A stretch of 14,591 nt of DNA. It comes from JANLUX01 sp031363705 (GTDB lineage Bacteria; Bacteroidota; Bacteroidia; AKYH767-A; OLB10). Location of the stretch: contig JANLUX010000397.1 of NCBI GenBank assembly GCA_031363705.1, positions 1 to 14,591 on the forward strand, given 5' to 3'. This document shows positions 1 through 5,984 of this stretch, piece after piece. Within the stretch, counting starts at the first letter, position 1, and every line of letters starts with the position of its first letter. Under the pieces are notes generated by a model. It was not told the DNA's origin, ran no database searches, and saw only the letters and a program-made list of their open reading frames with translations. The translations under genes and the position numbers were made by a program.

Positions 1-677
1 GTCCAGATATGAATTTCTTTTGCATCCAACGCAGCACCAATTATCGCAGCCGTGTAATCAGAACCACCTCGACCAAACGTAGTTGTTTCACCATTTTTTG
101 TTGAACCAATAAAACCTGTTACGATGGCTGTTGATTTTAAATCACGAAAATATTTTTTGAGGTTAGGGTTAGTTATTGTGAAATCAACACGTGCTGAACC
201 AAAATGTTTATCTGTTTTTATCAGTTCTCGTGTATCGGTGAAAACAACATCTATGCGTTGCTCCTTTAAATACTGGCTGATGATGTAAGCAGAAAGGCGT
301 TCACCAAAACTTGCAATAAAATCTAAGCTTCTGTCAGATAACTCACGCACTAAGAAAACACCGTGAATCATATCCGTGAGTTCTTTCAACGAAAGATTAA
401 CGTGAGCCAATGTTTTATCCAGCAAATTTTTACTGAGCAGTTTTTTTACCACATCAATATGTCGTTTCTCAATTTCTTTCAATGTGATAAACGCATGTTG
501 GTCGTTGACTGCAGCCATGCGGCTTGCTTCAATCAACTGATCGGTAACTCCGCCAAAAGCAGAAAATACCACAGCAATCTTTATTTTTCTTGAGTGATAC
601 GATTTAAGGATAGTGGCAACATGTTTGATTCTGTCCGCATCTAAAACAGAAGTGCCTCCGAATTTTAATACAATCAT
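1..677 (-). CDS. thrA: Aspartokinase N-terminal part, probably bifunctional aspartokinase/homoserine dehydrogenase (partial)
   Basis: The gene runs leftwards off the window, so only 225 complete codons are visible. Aspartokinase phosphorylates L-aspartate, the first step towards lysine, threonine and methionine. The translation begins MIVLKFGGTSV (the KFGGTS nucleotide-binding motif, residues 5-10), has SFGERLSA at 123-130 and the catalytic-loop motif FGRGGSDYTAA at 201-211. The stretch IHGVFLVRELSDRSLDF (104-120) resembles the long ThrA/MetL-type enzymes rather than monofunctional LysC, so I infer a C-terminal homoserine dehydrogenase domain outside the window. The ATG at 677 is the only start just before the conserved first strand. 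The gene's first 17 bases and its upstream region are repeated exactly at 2001-2043, so this copy may have a replaced 5' end and promoter. Family assignment is firm; the symbol is less sure. Confidence 0.92.
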   Translation of the reverse strand, partial: MIVLKFGGTSVLDADRIKHVATILKSYHSRKIKIAVVFSAFGGVTDQLIEASRMAAVNDQHAFITLKEIEKRHIDVVKKLLSKNLLDKTLAHVNLSLKELTDMIHGVFLVRELSDRSLDFIASFGERLSAYIISQYLKEQRIDVVFTDTRELIKTDKHFGSARVDFTITNPNLKKYFRDLKSTAIVTGFIGSTKNGETTTFGRGGSDYTAAIIGAALDAKEIHIW

Positions 678-703
678 TATGGGTGTGAAATTATAATAAG
701 GTT
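661..703. repeat. Direct repeat copy 1 (43 bp), at the aspartokinase start
   Basis: This copy is identical base for base to 2001-2043, exactly 1340 bases away. It spans the first codons of aspartokinase (ATG at 675-677 on the minus strand) and about 26 bases of its leader. Similarity continues imperfectly on the coding side (641-655 matches 1981-1995 with one difference) and fades after about 710. Confidence 0.95.
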
Positions 704-803
704 AGTAATACGAAGAAAGGCAGGAAATGTTTTTGGATAATTAAGGGTTGATAGAAAATAACGAAAACTCAGCAAAGAGTTTAACAGTAAACTGAAAACT
801 AAA

Positions 804-835
804 GTTGCACTATCGGACAACTTACTTTATATTTG
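804..835 (+). promoter_or_regulatory. Bacteroidota-type promoter for the HigBA-like pair
   Basis: A GTTG at 804-807 lies 20 bases before TATATTTG at 828-835, which fits the TTTG/TAnnTTTG consensus. Transcription would start near 842, giving a leader of about 10 bases before the ATG at 852. No Shine-Dalgarno site is visible, as is usual in this phylum. Confidence 0.65.
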
Positions 836-851
836 CACTACTTATTTCAGA

Positions 852-1214
852 ATGACTGAAAACAAAAAATACAGGACTGTAATTGCTTACAAAAATTATT
901 TTGAAGACTTCTTTGTAAAGCAACGACAAAAGGTAAAGGACAAAATTATCTGGACATTCAGTCTTGTTGAAGAATTACAGATTGTTCCCGAAACTTATTT
1001 GAAACATATTGAAGACACGGACGCACTTTATGAAATAAGAGCGCAACAAGGCAGCGATGTATTTCGGATGTTATGCTTCTTTGACGAAGGAAGTATAGTT
1101 ATTCTTGCAAACGCATTTCAAAAGAAAACACAAAAGACACCAAAAAAAGAAATTCAAAAAGCACTTAAAATAAAAGCAGAATATTATGAGCAAAAAAAAC
1201 ATCCGAACTCTTGA
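852..1214 (+). CDS. HigB/RelE-like toxin of a type II toxin-antitoxin system
   Basis: This 120-residue basic protein resembles the phage Gp49-like/HigB branch of the RelE superfamily, whose members are ribosome-dependent or free mRNA endonucleases. Features that fit are the N-terminal FEDFFVKQRQKVKDKI helix, the central YLKHIEDTDALYEIRAQQG segment (the typical 'K.l.g..glyElR' block), FRMLCFFD, and an IVILANAFQKKTQKTPKKEI segment. The last resembles the C-terminal 'l.gF.KK..ktP..ei..A' motif and carries the basic residues expected for RNA contact. The downstream gene overlaps it by 29 bases and encodes an XRE-type antitoxin, so the order is toxin first, as in HigBA. The two are almost certainly co-translated from the promoter at 804-835. 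Assignment to HigB rather than another RelE subgroup rests on pattern recognition. Confidence 0.88.
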   Translation: MTENKKYRTVIAYKNYFEDFFVKQRQKVKDKIIWTFSLVEELQIVPETYLKHIEDTDALYEIRAQQGSDVFRMLCFFDEGSIVILANAFQKKTQKTPKKEIQKALKIKAEYYEQKKHPNS

Positions 1215-1485
1215 AGAATTCAAAACAGAACATTACGGTAAAATTGGAACTACCAAACGCGACAAACTTGAAAAAGGTTATGCCGAGTTTAAGTTAGGCG
1301 TTTTAATTCACGATGCCCGACTTGAAAAAGGTATGACACAAGAACAACTTGCAGACAAATGCGGAACGAACAAAGCGTATATCTCAAAAGTTGAAAACAA
1401 CATTAAGGATGTTCGACTTTCTACACTTCGCAAAATTGTAGAAATTGGACTTGGTGGAGTGTTACAACTTTCGATTAGAGTTTAA
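1186..1485 (+). CDS. HigA-like antitoxin with XRE-type helix-turn-helix
   Basis: This 99-residue protein carries a Cro/C1-type helix-turn-helix at about residues 39-90. Its hallmark is the run LIHDARLEKGMTQEQLADKC followed by GTNKAYISKVEN. Such proteins neutralise the partner toxin and repress their own promoter. The N-terminal 35 residues (MSKKNIRTLEEFKTEHYGKI onward) are lysine-rich and probably hold the toxin-binding segment, as in other HigA-type proteins with an N-terminal extension. The ATG at 1186 lies inside the upstream toxin gene, so the 29-base overlap implies translational coupling. The gene ends 16 bases before the end of the convergent HicA gene, leaving no room for a conventional terminator between the two modules. 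Confidence 0.9.
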   Translation: MSKKNIRTLEEFKTEHYGKIGTTKRDKLEKGYAEFKLGVLIHDARLEKGMTQEQLADKCGTNKAYISKVENNIKDVRLSTLRKIVEIGLGGVLQLSIRV

Positions 1486-1501
1486 TTTTTTTCATTTGCA
1501 A

Positions 1502-1687
1502 TCAAGGTTTAGGTATTTCTAAATCCTTGCAAATTTTCAACACAAGATTTTCTTTTATTTCATTGTGCCGTGGCACTGCGGATATTTTACTGTTACTCAA
1601 ATTAATAAAAATAGAATGGTTGGCTCCTTCGCGTTTTAGGTTGCAATTATTTAACTCAAGATGTTTTATTAAAACACGCCTTTTCAT
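1502..1687 (-). CDS. hicA: HicA-like mRNA interferase toxin
   Basis: This 61-residue protein fits the compact HicA (YcfA-type) fold, a double-stranded-RNA-binding-like domain that cleaves mRNA. The family's short N-terminal helix is MKRRVLIKHLELNNCNLKRE. It is followed by the catalytic motif GANHSIF at 21-27, with His24 the expected catalytic residue. A later SKISAVPRHNEIKENLVLKI segment matches the family pattern of a 'vPrH.ei...l...I' ending. Its ATG shares one base with the stop codon of the upstream HicB-like gene (TGATG), so the pair is translationally coupled. The antitoxin gene comes first, the less common order for HicAB. It faces the HigA-like gene tail to tail with 16 bases between them. 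Confidence 0.9.
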   Translation of the reverse strand: MKRRVLIKHLELNNCNLKREGANHSIFINLSNSKISAVPRHNEIKENLVLKICKDLEIPKP

Positions 1688-1917
1688 CAGGCAACAAGAT
1701 CAATGTTTTCGCGAATAACATTTTTGCCTTTTAAGCTCTCCTCTATCAACTCACGATGCGTATCAATAACAAGCACTAATGCTTCCACCAAATTGCTTCT
1801 GGTTTCATCCAATGTTTCTCCCTGTGTATTAACACCTGAAATTTCCTCTACATAACCAATATATCCACCTTCTTTTTGTTGTTCAAAAACAGCAGTGAGT
1901 TTGAGATTTGCTTTCAT
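1687..1917 (-). CDS. hicB: HicB-like antitoxin (partial RNase H-like fold)
   Basis: This 76-residue protein matches short HicB-type antitoxins. It starts with a beta hairpin, LKLTAVFEQQKEGGYIGYVE, followed by a short EISGVNTQGETLDETRSNL segment, corresponding to the family's 'p.l.G..t.GeT.eEA..nl.eAi' signature, and a helix, VEALVLVIDTHRELIEESL. No obvious C-terminal DNA-binding domain is present, so autoregulation may be weak or indirect. It is the first gene of a two-gene operon with the HicA-like toxin and shares one base with it. A TAACTTTG box lies about 30 bases upstream on the same strand, directly at the end of the decayed aspartokinase remnant. Confidence 0.88.
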   Translation of the reverse strand: MKANLKLTAVFEQQKEGGYIGYVEEISGVNTQGETLDETRSNLVEALVLVIDTHRELIEESLKGKNVIRENIDLVA

Positions 1918-1946
1918 AGTTTTATTTCTTTGATTACTATTTTACA

Positions 1947-1954
1947 CAAAGTTA
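1947..1954 (-). promoter_or_regulatory. Candidate -7 box of the HicBA-like operon
   Basis: On the minus strand this reads TAACTTTG, an exact match to TAnnTTTG. Transcription would start near 1940, about 23 bases before the ATG at 1917. A clear -33 TTTG at the usual distance is not visible, so the call is moderate. The box overlaps the TAA that ends the aspartokinase remnant. Confidence 0.45.
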
Positions 1955-2017
1955 AATCATACTTGTAAATATATTCTCATCCAAAACAGAAGTGCAACCA
2001 AATTTTAATACAATCAT
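1952..2017 (-). pseudogene. Decayed 5' fragment of an aspartokinase gene
   Basis: On the minus strand an ATG at 2017 begins MIVLKFGCTSVLDE, then unrelated residues (NIFTSMI) and a TAA at 1952-1954. Fourteen codons correspond to the intact aspartokinase start MIVLKFGGTSVLDA. The second Gly of the conserved KFGG motif is replaced by Cys, and several other differences are at third codon positions (TTC/TTT, GGA/GGT, TTA/TTG). This is therefore a real, somewhat diverged copy of the gene's 5' end, cut off after about 42 bases. It cannot make a functional protein. Confidence 0.85.
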
Positions 2018-2043
2018 TATGGGTGTGAAATTATAATAAGGTT
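2001..2043. repeat. Direct repeat copy 2 (43 bp), distal boundary of the TA block
   Basis: Identical to 661-703. Together the copies bracket the HigBA- and HicAB-like modules in the same orientation, as expected for a duplicated target or attachment site or for a recombination-mediated insertion. Bases 1981-1995 extend the similarity with one mismatch. Confidence 0.95.
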
Positions 2044-2050
2044 TGTACGA

Positions 2051-2058
2051 CAAACATA
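2051..2058 (-). promoter_or_regulatory. Possible stranded aspartokinase promoter (-7 box)
   Basis: The minus strand reads TATGTTTG, an exact TAnnTTTG match, 34 bases upstream of the remnant ATG at 2017. No equivalent box is visible at the same distance from the intact aspartokinase start at 677. No -33 TTTG is evident, so this is a candidate only. Confidence 0.35.
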
Positions 2059-2080
2059 GTAGAAAGTTGGCGGTGTTCTA

Positions 2081-2088
2081 TATCTTTG
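2081..2088 (+). promoter_or_regulatory. Candidate -7 box before the antitoxin/T9SS open reading frame
   Basis: TATCTTTG matches TAnnTTTG and ends 5 bases before the ATG at 2093. If active, the transcript would begin almost at that ATG, giving either leaderless translation of the antitoxin-like segment or a 215-base leader for the internal start at 2309. No -33 element is seen. Confidence 0.4.
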
Positions 2089-2092
2089 TTTT

Positions 2093-2308
2093 ATGAGAAA
2101 CATTGAGCATAATTTACCTGTAACCATTCAGCAGATAATAAGTTGGGTGAGGCAATGCACACCGCAGGAAAAGAAAATTATTATTGAAGAACTGTTTCAG
2201 GAATCCAAAGAACTTTCTTTTGCAAGTGAAAAATCATTAGCACAAGACTGGCTTTCAGCAGAGGAAGATAATGCGTGGAAAAATTTATTGAAAGAAAAGA
2301 AAAGCAAA
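2093..2308 (+). other. Antitoxin-like domain without a visible toxin
   Basis: These 72 codons include TPQEKKIIIEELFQESKEL and SEKSLAQDWLSAEEDNAWKN. The last block closely fits the C-terminal 'SEksLAkDWlspEEDeAWk.l' ending of small antitoxins that are commonly paired with MazF- or PIN-type toxins. In those the protein normally stops a few residues later; here reading continues through KEKKSK into the signal peptide. No toxin gene follows on this strand. The family call is pattern recognition, not a database match. Confidence 0.6.
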
Positions 2309-3259
2309 ATGAAAACAACATTTATACTTAAACTCACACTTGTTATTTTAATAGTTACATCAGCTACTAAAATGAGTTGTGCTCAATCGGTACTTCTCTA
2401 TAAAAATACTTTTGAATTGCCACTTACATTGCCTTCCCCTAACTGCGGTCCCGACCTTGATGCTACCTTGGTGAACACACTTTGGGGTGGAACAGGTCTG
2501 GGAACAGGAGGAGGAGGGCAGTTTCAACAGATTAATACTGTGGAAACTATATTGATTCATGGACCCAATCTTCAATATACCGATGCATCAGGTTTAGGTG
2601 GTAATTATTGTTTGAGTATGCTTTCAGTGGCTCAGGATGATAAAGCAGCGCTTACATTAAATTCTCAAATGTTGCCTTATGCAAACATTTCATTTATTAT
2701 GTCGCCCATTGATTTGGCTGGATGCGGTGGACCTTTCGGACTTGATACAGCGGAAATGCGCATGACGGTTTATGATTCTCCGGGCGGCACTTTTTCTTTT
2801 TCATCACCCGGAATTATTCTCGATGAGGATACAATTACAGGTGGCGCACCAGGAATTACCTCATTTACTTTTAACTGGGTTGTGTGTGCCACAAGCCTCG
2901 ACATCAGCGGATCAGCTGACGGTAATATTACAATTGTATTTGATCTTTTGCGAAGTGGTTATGCAGCAATTGACAGTATTGAAATTTCTTCCTCAGTATC
3001 CGCAAATGCAATTGCTGAATATGACGAATTAAATAATGTGATGGTTTCTGCAAATCCTTTTTCAGAAACGTTATTAATACAAGGAACAACAGCTAAGGGA
3101 GAAATGATGCTGTTTGATGTAACAGGGAAAGAAATTATCTGTCAAAAAACTTTTGAGGGAGAAACAACAATTAACACTGAAAATTTGTTGCCTGGATTTT
3201 ATTTGCTTAACTACATCGAAGAAAAAAAACATAAGACTATTAAACTGAGCAAACTTTAA
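2093..3259 (+). CDS. Antitoxin-like segment fused to a T9SS-sorted secreted protein
   Basis: This 388-residue reading frame has two unrelated parts. Residues 1-72 resemble a cytoplasmic TA antitoxin. From Met73 (base 2309) a typical signal peptide begins, with MKTT, a hydrophobic run LKLTLVILIVTSA, and a likely cleavage after CAQ (about residue 98). The rest is a glycine- and serine-rich secreted domain with several cysteines. It ends in a T9SS type A sorting domain at about 312-388 (SANPFSETLLI, LFDVTGKEI, LLPGFYLLNY, ending KTIKLSKL), which directs export through the type IX system and usually surface attachment or release. A signal peptide inside a protein would not be handled normally. 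I therefore infer that the secreted protein (316 residues) is translated from 2309, and that the upstream frame is an antitoxin gene that lost its stop codon. The substrate or role of the secreted domain is not recognisable. Confidence 0.75.
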   Translation: MRNIEHNLPVTIQQIISWVRQCTPQEKKIIIEELFQESKELSFASEKSLAQDWLSAEEDNAWKNLLKEKKSKMKTTFILKLTLVILIVTSATKMSCAQSVLLYKNTFELPLTLPSPNCGPDLDATLVNTLWGGTGLGTGGGGQFQQINTVETILIHGPNLQYTDASGLGGNYCLSMLSVAQDDKAALTLNSQMLPYANISFIMSPIDLAGCGGPFGLDTAEMRMTVYDSPGGTFSFSSPGIILDEDTITGGAPGITSFTFNWVVCATSLDISGSADGNITIVFDLLRSGYAAIDSIEISSSVSANAIAEYDELNNVMVSANPFSETLLIQGTTAKGEMMLFDVTGKEIICQKTFEGETTINTENLLPGFYLLNYIEEKKHKTIKLSKL

Positions 3260-3344
3260 CTTTTCTTTGTGGGTATTAGTGTTTTTTTATCCTGAGTATA
3301 ATTAGCCTTAAGTTACACCACGGCTACTCCGAAAAATCTTTTAT

Positions 3345-3384
3345 CGGGACAATAAAAGCCACACCCTAAAGGGAGCGTATCCCG
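3345..3384. repeat. Small inverted repeat in a convergent intergenic region
   Basis: The 141-base gap between the convergent genes ending at 3259 and 3401 contains CGGGA (3345-3349) with TCCCG (3380-3384), plus an inner CCCTAAAGGG at 3364-3373. It may act as a weak bidirectional terminator or be a worn copy of a Bacteroidota intergenic palindrome of the CCCTAAAGGGG kind. The stems are short and no T tract follows. Confidence 0.3.
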
Positions 3385-3400
3385 AAAGTTCAACCGCAAA

Positions 3401-3772
3401 TTACAATTCAGGAATAATTAAATCGAGATTTTTGATTTTAGAAAAATCCTTATCGTAAGTTAGTAAGGGAACATTCAGATAAATAGAAGTGGCAGCAATG
3501 ATTGCATCCGGCAATTTCATTTTTATTTTCTGACGGAGTTTTATCGCATGTTCTTTAATAGGTCGCAGAAGTTCAATGATGGTGCATTGAAGAAGCAGCG
3601 ATTCAAAAAATTTAATTTCTTTTGGAGATATTCCGGTATGCCCTAACAATTCCATTTCAGAAATCACAGATACATAAATCAGGTTATCCTGAAGATAAAC
3701 ATCAAGCTCTGTTTTACCTTCAGAAAGATTGATGAGAACATTAGTGTCAACCAAAAGACTAATTCCACTCAT
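3401..3772 (-). CDS. VapC-like PIN-domain ribonuclease toxin
   Basis: This 123-residue protein has the PIN-domain layout. It starts with LLVDTNVLINL, where Asp9 is the first metal-binding acid, then VSVISEMELLG with Glu39/Glu41, KLPDAIIAATSIYLNVPLLT with Asp89, and YDKDFSKI with Asp107. These acids form the magnesium-dependent nuclease centre. Length matches VapC toxins (about 120-135 residues), which cleave tRNA or rRNA. Its ATG lies 14 bases inside the upstream 57-residue antitoxin gene, the usual antitoxin-first, overlapping arrangement. It converges on the T9SS-protein gene that ends at 3259. All expected acidic residues are present, so the toxin looks intact. Confidence 0.92.
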   Translation of the reverse strand: MSGISLLVDTNVLINLSEGKTELDVYLQDNLIYVSVISEMELLGHTGISPKEIKFFESLLLQCTIIELLRPIKEHAIKLRQKIKMKLPDAIIAATSIYLNVPLLTYDKDFSKIKNLDLIIPEL

Positions 3773-3932
3773 TACGCAAATTCTTTTGGTAGGTTAACCC
3801 TTCTAAACCACGTTTTAATTTGCCATGAAAGGCAGCAGCATTGAATCCACCTTTGCGTTTTTGTTTTGCAATCTTTTGTAATGATTTAAGAATATTTTTT
3901 CGGTCAGTTCCTTTTTTCAAAATAAGTACCAT
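3759..3932 (-). CDS. Small antitoxin partner of the PIN toxin
   Basis: A 57-residue frame runs from the ATG at 3932 to the TAG at 3759-3761 and overlaps the PIN toxin gene by 14 bases. The protein begins MVLILKKGTDRKNI, is strongly basic, has a middle segment RKGGFNAAAFHGKLKR, and ends LTYQKNLRNEWN. That ending resembles the 'YQk.lRdEW' tail common in short antitoxins that wrap around PIN toxins in Bacteroidota and cyanobacteria. A TATACTTG near-match to the -7 box lies on the minus strand at 3953-3960, about 20 bases upstream. No helix-turn-helix is obvious, so the DNA-binding mode is unknown. The gene is easily missed because of its size. Confidence 0.8.
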   Translation of the reverse strand: MVLILKKGTDRKNILKSLQKIAKQKRKGGFNAAAFHGKLKRGLEGLTYQKNLRNEWN

Positions 3933-4044
3933 TGCTTTTATTTTTTGATATGCAAGTATAACGAAAATATCAGGCTTTGATTCGCAGATTTGCCAACTGT
4001 AAACTAATTAACGCTGCTAATTGTATTTTCACCGTTTCAAAATT

Positions 4045-5031
4045 ATGCGTTACACTTGTTTTCAATTGATCATGATCTGCTGTTTGCAGTTATTTAATTT
4101 TAAAGTAACAGCACAATCTTATCCAGGACCTCAGCCTTTATTGTCACCTTCTATTAATGCATCAGTTCTGCATCGCATTGCTACGCAAGTAGGAGACTCT
4201 ACTGTGAAATATGGTTTTGATGAAGCATCATTTGGTTTTAAAATTCCTTTATACACAGGTAAGGATTGGTTGTCAGCTGATGGTAACAAACCTTTTTTTG
4301 CAGTTCTGTTCAACAGTCAGGGTGCAGTTAAACAAACCAGTGGTGATTTCTTTTTTAACAAAAAACAATTGCTGCGTGCCAATGCCGGTGCTTCCGCATT
4401 ACTTGCTGTGGGTCTTCGTAATTTGTATATGGCAACCGTTCAAACCGGACTGACCGAAGACGTGGATGCCATTAATGTAACCAGGCTTCGCTACAGTGGA
4501 AATATATTCTGGAGGCACCGCAATAACGACCAGTTTAATTATACCTTGGGATTGTCTTACTCTTATGTATATGGCCGGAATTATTTTCTGCCGGTTATTG
4601 GAATAGGTTATCATTTTACAAAAGAAGATTTTGTGAATGTGGTGTTACCATTTAATATTCATTACACACATACATTCAGCCGCAGACTCGCACTTTCGGT
4701 GTTTGTAAAACCCGAAGGCGGATCGTACTTCATTAACTATCCCTGGAATGACAGCATAAATATTGCTGATGTTTTATTTAAGCAAAGGAGTTTTCAGATT
4801 GGCAGCAGTCTGCGTTACAGTTCGTACAGTCATGTTATTTTAATTCCTGAAATCGGTGTAACAGGGAAAACGCGTTTAGCTCTTGATGATTTTAAAACTA
4901 CTGCGCAGCCCGCTTTATATTTTAAACTCACCTTTCGTTATCGCTTTGGTAAGCGTGCAACGGCTGCACCTATTCTCAATTTTGATCCCGGAACTTTTGG
5001 TATGGAAGAAAATGATTACAGAGAAGAATAG
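4045..5031 (+). CDS. Outer-membrane beta-barrel protein (DUF6268-like)
   Basis: This 328-residue protein starts with a signal peptide (MRYTCFQLIMICCLQLFNF), with likely cleavage after VTAQ. The rest has alternating hydrophobic and polar strands rich in aromatic residues, such as FNYTLGLSYSYVYG, YFLPVIGIGYHF, IHYTHTFSRRLALSVFV and LYFKLTFRYRFGKR. That is the pattern of an outer-membrane barrel. The strand pattern reminds me of the Bacteroidota DUF6268 family, but that label is tentative and no substrate can be named. I chose the ATG at 4045 because it sits directly before the signal peptide; the frame extends to a TTG at 4021, which would add eight polar residues in front. The last ten residues (MEENDYREE region) are acidic and not barrel-like. 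It is 47 bases upstream of the oxidoreductase gene on the same strand. Confidence 0.7.
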   Translation: MRYTCFQLIMICCLQLFNFKVTAQSYPGPQPLLSPSINASVLHRIATQVGDSTVKYGFDEASFGFKIPLYTGKDWLSADGNKPFFAVLFNSQGAVKQTSGDFFFNKKQLLRANAGASALLAVGLRNLYMATVQTGLTEDVDAINVTRLRYSGNIFWRHRNNDQFNYTLGLSYSYVYGRNYFLPVIGIGYHFTKEDFVNVVLPFNIHYTHTFSRRLALSVFVKPEGGSYFINYPWNDSINIADVLFKQRSFQIGSSLRYSSYSHVILIPEIGVTGKTRLALDDFKTTAQPALYFKLTFRYRFGKRATAAPILNFDPGTFGMEENDYREE

Positions 5032-5058
5032 GATTTCTGGATTTGAGATTTAGGATTT
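5032..5058 (+). repeat. Four GATTT units between two genes
   Basis: GATTT occurs at 5032, 5040, 5047 and 5054, spaced 8, 7 and 7 bases, filling much of the 47-base gap between two co-directional genes. No promoter with full consensus is seen (TATTTTCG at 5061-5068 is a poor match), so the downstream pair may rely partly on read-through. Confidence 0.4.
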
Positions 5059-5078
5059 AATATTTTCGCTGACTGATA

Positions 5079-5984
5079 GTGGAAAAAAAATATTTGCATG
5101 TAGTGATTGCAGGAGGTTCCGGATTAATCGGATCGCGATTATCGGAATTGCTTAAAGATGCTGGTTTTCGTGTGAGTCATTTAGGCCGGCATCAGGTTAA
5201 GCAATCCGGTATAGGTTTTTACCAATGGAATCCCGCTGAAGAAAGCATTAATCCGAAAGCAATAAGTGAAGCAGATTATATTATCAATCTTGCAGGCGAA
5301 TCTATCGCAGGTAAAAGATGGACTGCAAAACGCAAAAAAGAAATTATAGATAGCCGTGTGCAAAGTGCGCGACTTTTGCAAAAATCAATAACAGAAATTC
5401 CAAATAAAGTTAAAGCTGTTGTTTGTGCTTCCGCAGTTGGATATTATGGTAATCGAAACGAAATAGTTGATGAACAGAGTAAAAAAGGGAAAGGGTTTCT
5501 TGCGGATGTTGTAGAAGAGTGGGAAAATGCCAACATCCATTATTCTGTTCGTACAATTATTTTTCGCTTTGGCAATGTGCTCTCTTCGCAAGGTGGTGTT
5601 TTAAAAGAACTGGAAAATCCATTGCGTTTTTTTGTTAACCCCATTTTAGGTAGTGGTGAGCAAATGTTTCCGTGGATACATATTGATGATTTGTGTAATA
5701 TGATAATTTATGCGTTGTCCGAAAAAAAACTGTCAGGTATTTATAATGCAGTTGCACCAACAATTGTTACTCAAAAAGAATTCATGTTCAGCTTAAAAAA
5801 TATTATGCATAGCAAAGCATTAAACATTAAAGTGCCGGATGTATTTTTAAAATTATTATTGGGTGAACAAGCTGCAATTGTTTTGGATGGTGCAAATGTT
5901 TCTTCTGAAAAAATACAGCAGCAGGGTTTTGTTTTTCACTATCCTGAATTAAAAGAAGCATTAATAGAATTAATGTCAACATGA
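5079..5984 (+). CDS. TIGR01777-family NAD(P)-binding epimerase-like oxidoreductase (YfcH type)
   Basis: This 301-residue protein is an extended short-chain dehydrogenase-like protein. The dinucleotide-binding loop GGSGLIG is at 12-18, followed by the family segment NLAGESIAGKRWT, then SRVQSARLL, ASAVGYYGNR and FRFGNVLSSQGG. A FPWIHIDDL segment and a C-terminal DUF1731-like tail complete the TIGR01777 pattern. The biochemical reaction of this family (E. coli YfcH, cell-division-associated relatives in other phyla) is not established. The start is a GTG at 5079; no ATG lies in frame before the Rossmann loop. It overlaps the photolyase gene by 4 bases (ATGA), so the two are translated together. 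Members of this family are often found beside photolyase genes in Bacteroidota, which suggests a role in light or oxidative stress, but this is inferred from context. Confidence 0.88.
   Translation: MEKKYLHVVIAGGSGLIGSRLSELLKDAGFRVSHLGRHQVKQSGIGFYQWNPAEESINPKAISEADYIINLAGESIAGKRWTAKRKKEIIDSRVQSARLLQKSITEIPNKVKAVVCASAVGYYGNRNEIVDEQSKKGKGFLADVVEEWENANIHYSVRTIIFRFGNVLSSQGGVLKELENPLRFFVNPILGSGEQMFPWIHIDDLCNMIIYALSEKKLSGIYNAVAPTIVTQKEFMFSLKNIMHSKALNIKVPDVFLKLLLGEQAAIVLDGANVSSEKIQQQGFVFHYPELKEALIELMST

Noticed and set aside
363..593. 76-codon plus-strand frame inside the aspartokinase gene
   Set aside because: It lies wholly opposite a clearly conserved coding region and its translation shows no recognisable pattern.
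678..851. Lysine or threonine riboswitch or leader attenuator before aspartokinase
   Set aside because: The minus-strand leader shows no extended pairing, no leader peptide rich in the relevant amino acids and no conserved riboswitch core.
1527..1718. Plus-strand frame opposite the HicA-like gene
   Set aside because: It is antisense to a well-matched toxin gene and has no promoter or family resemblance.
703..2000. Insertion sequence or integron cassette carrying the TA genes
   Set aside because: No transposase, integrase, terminal inverted repeats or attC-like imperfect palindrome was found; only direct repeats bound the block.
4021..4044. TTG start for the outer-membrane protein
   Set aside because: It would put eight mostly polar residues before the signal peptide, whereas the ATG at 4045 gives a standard one.
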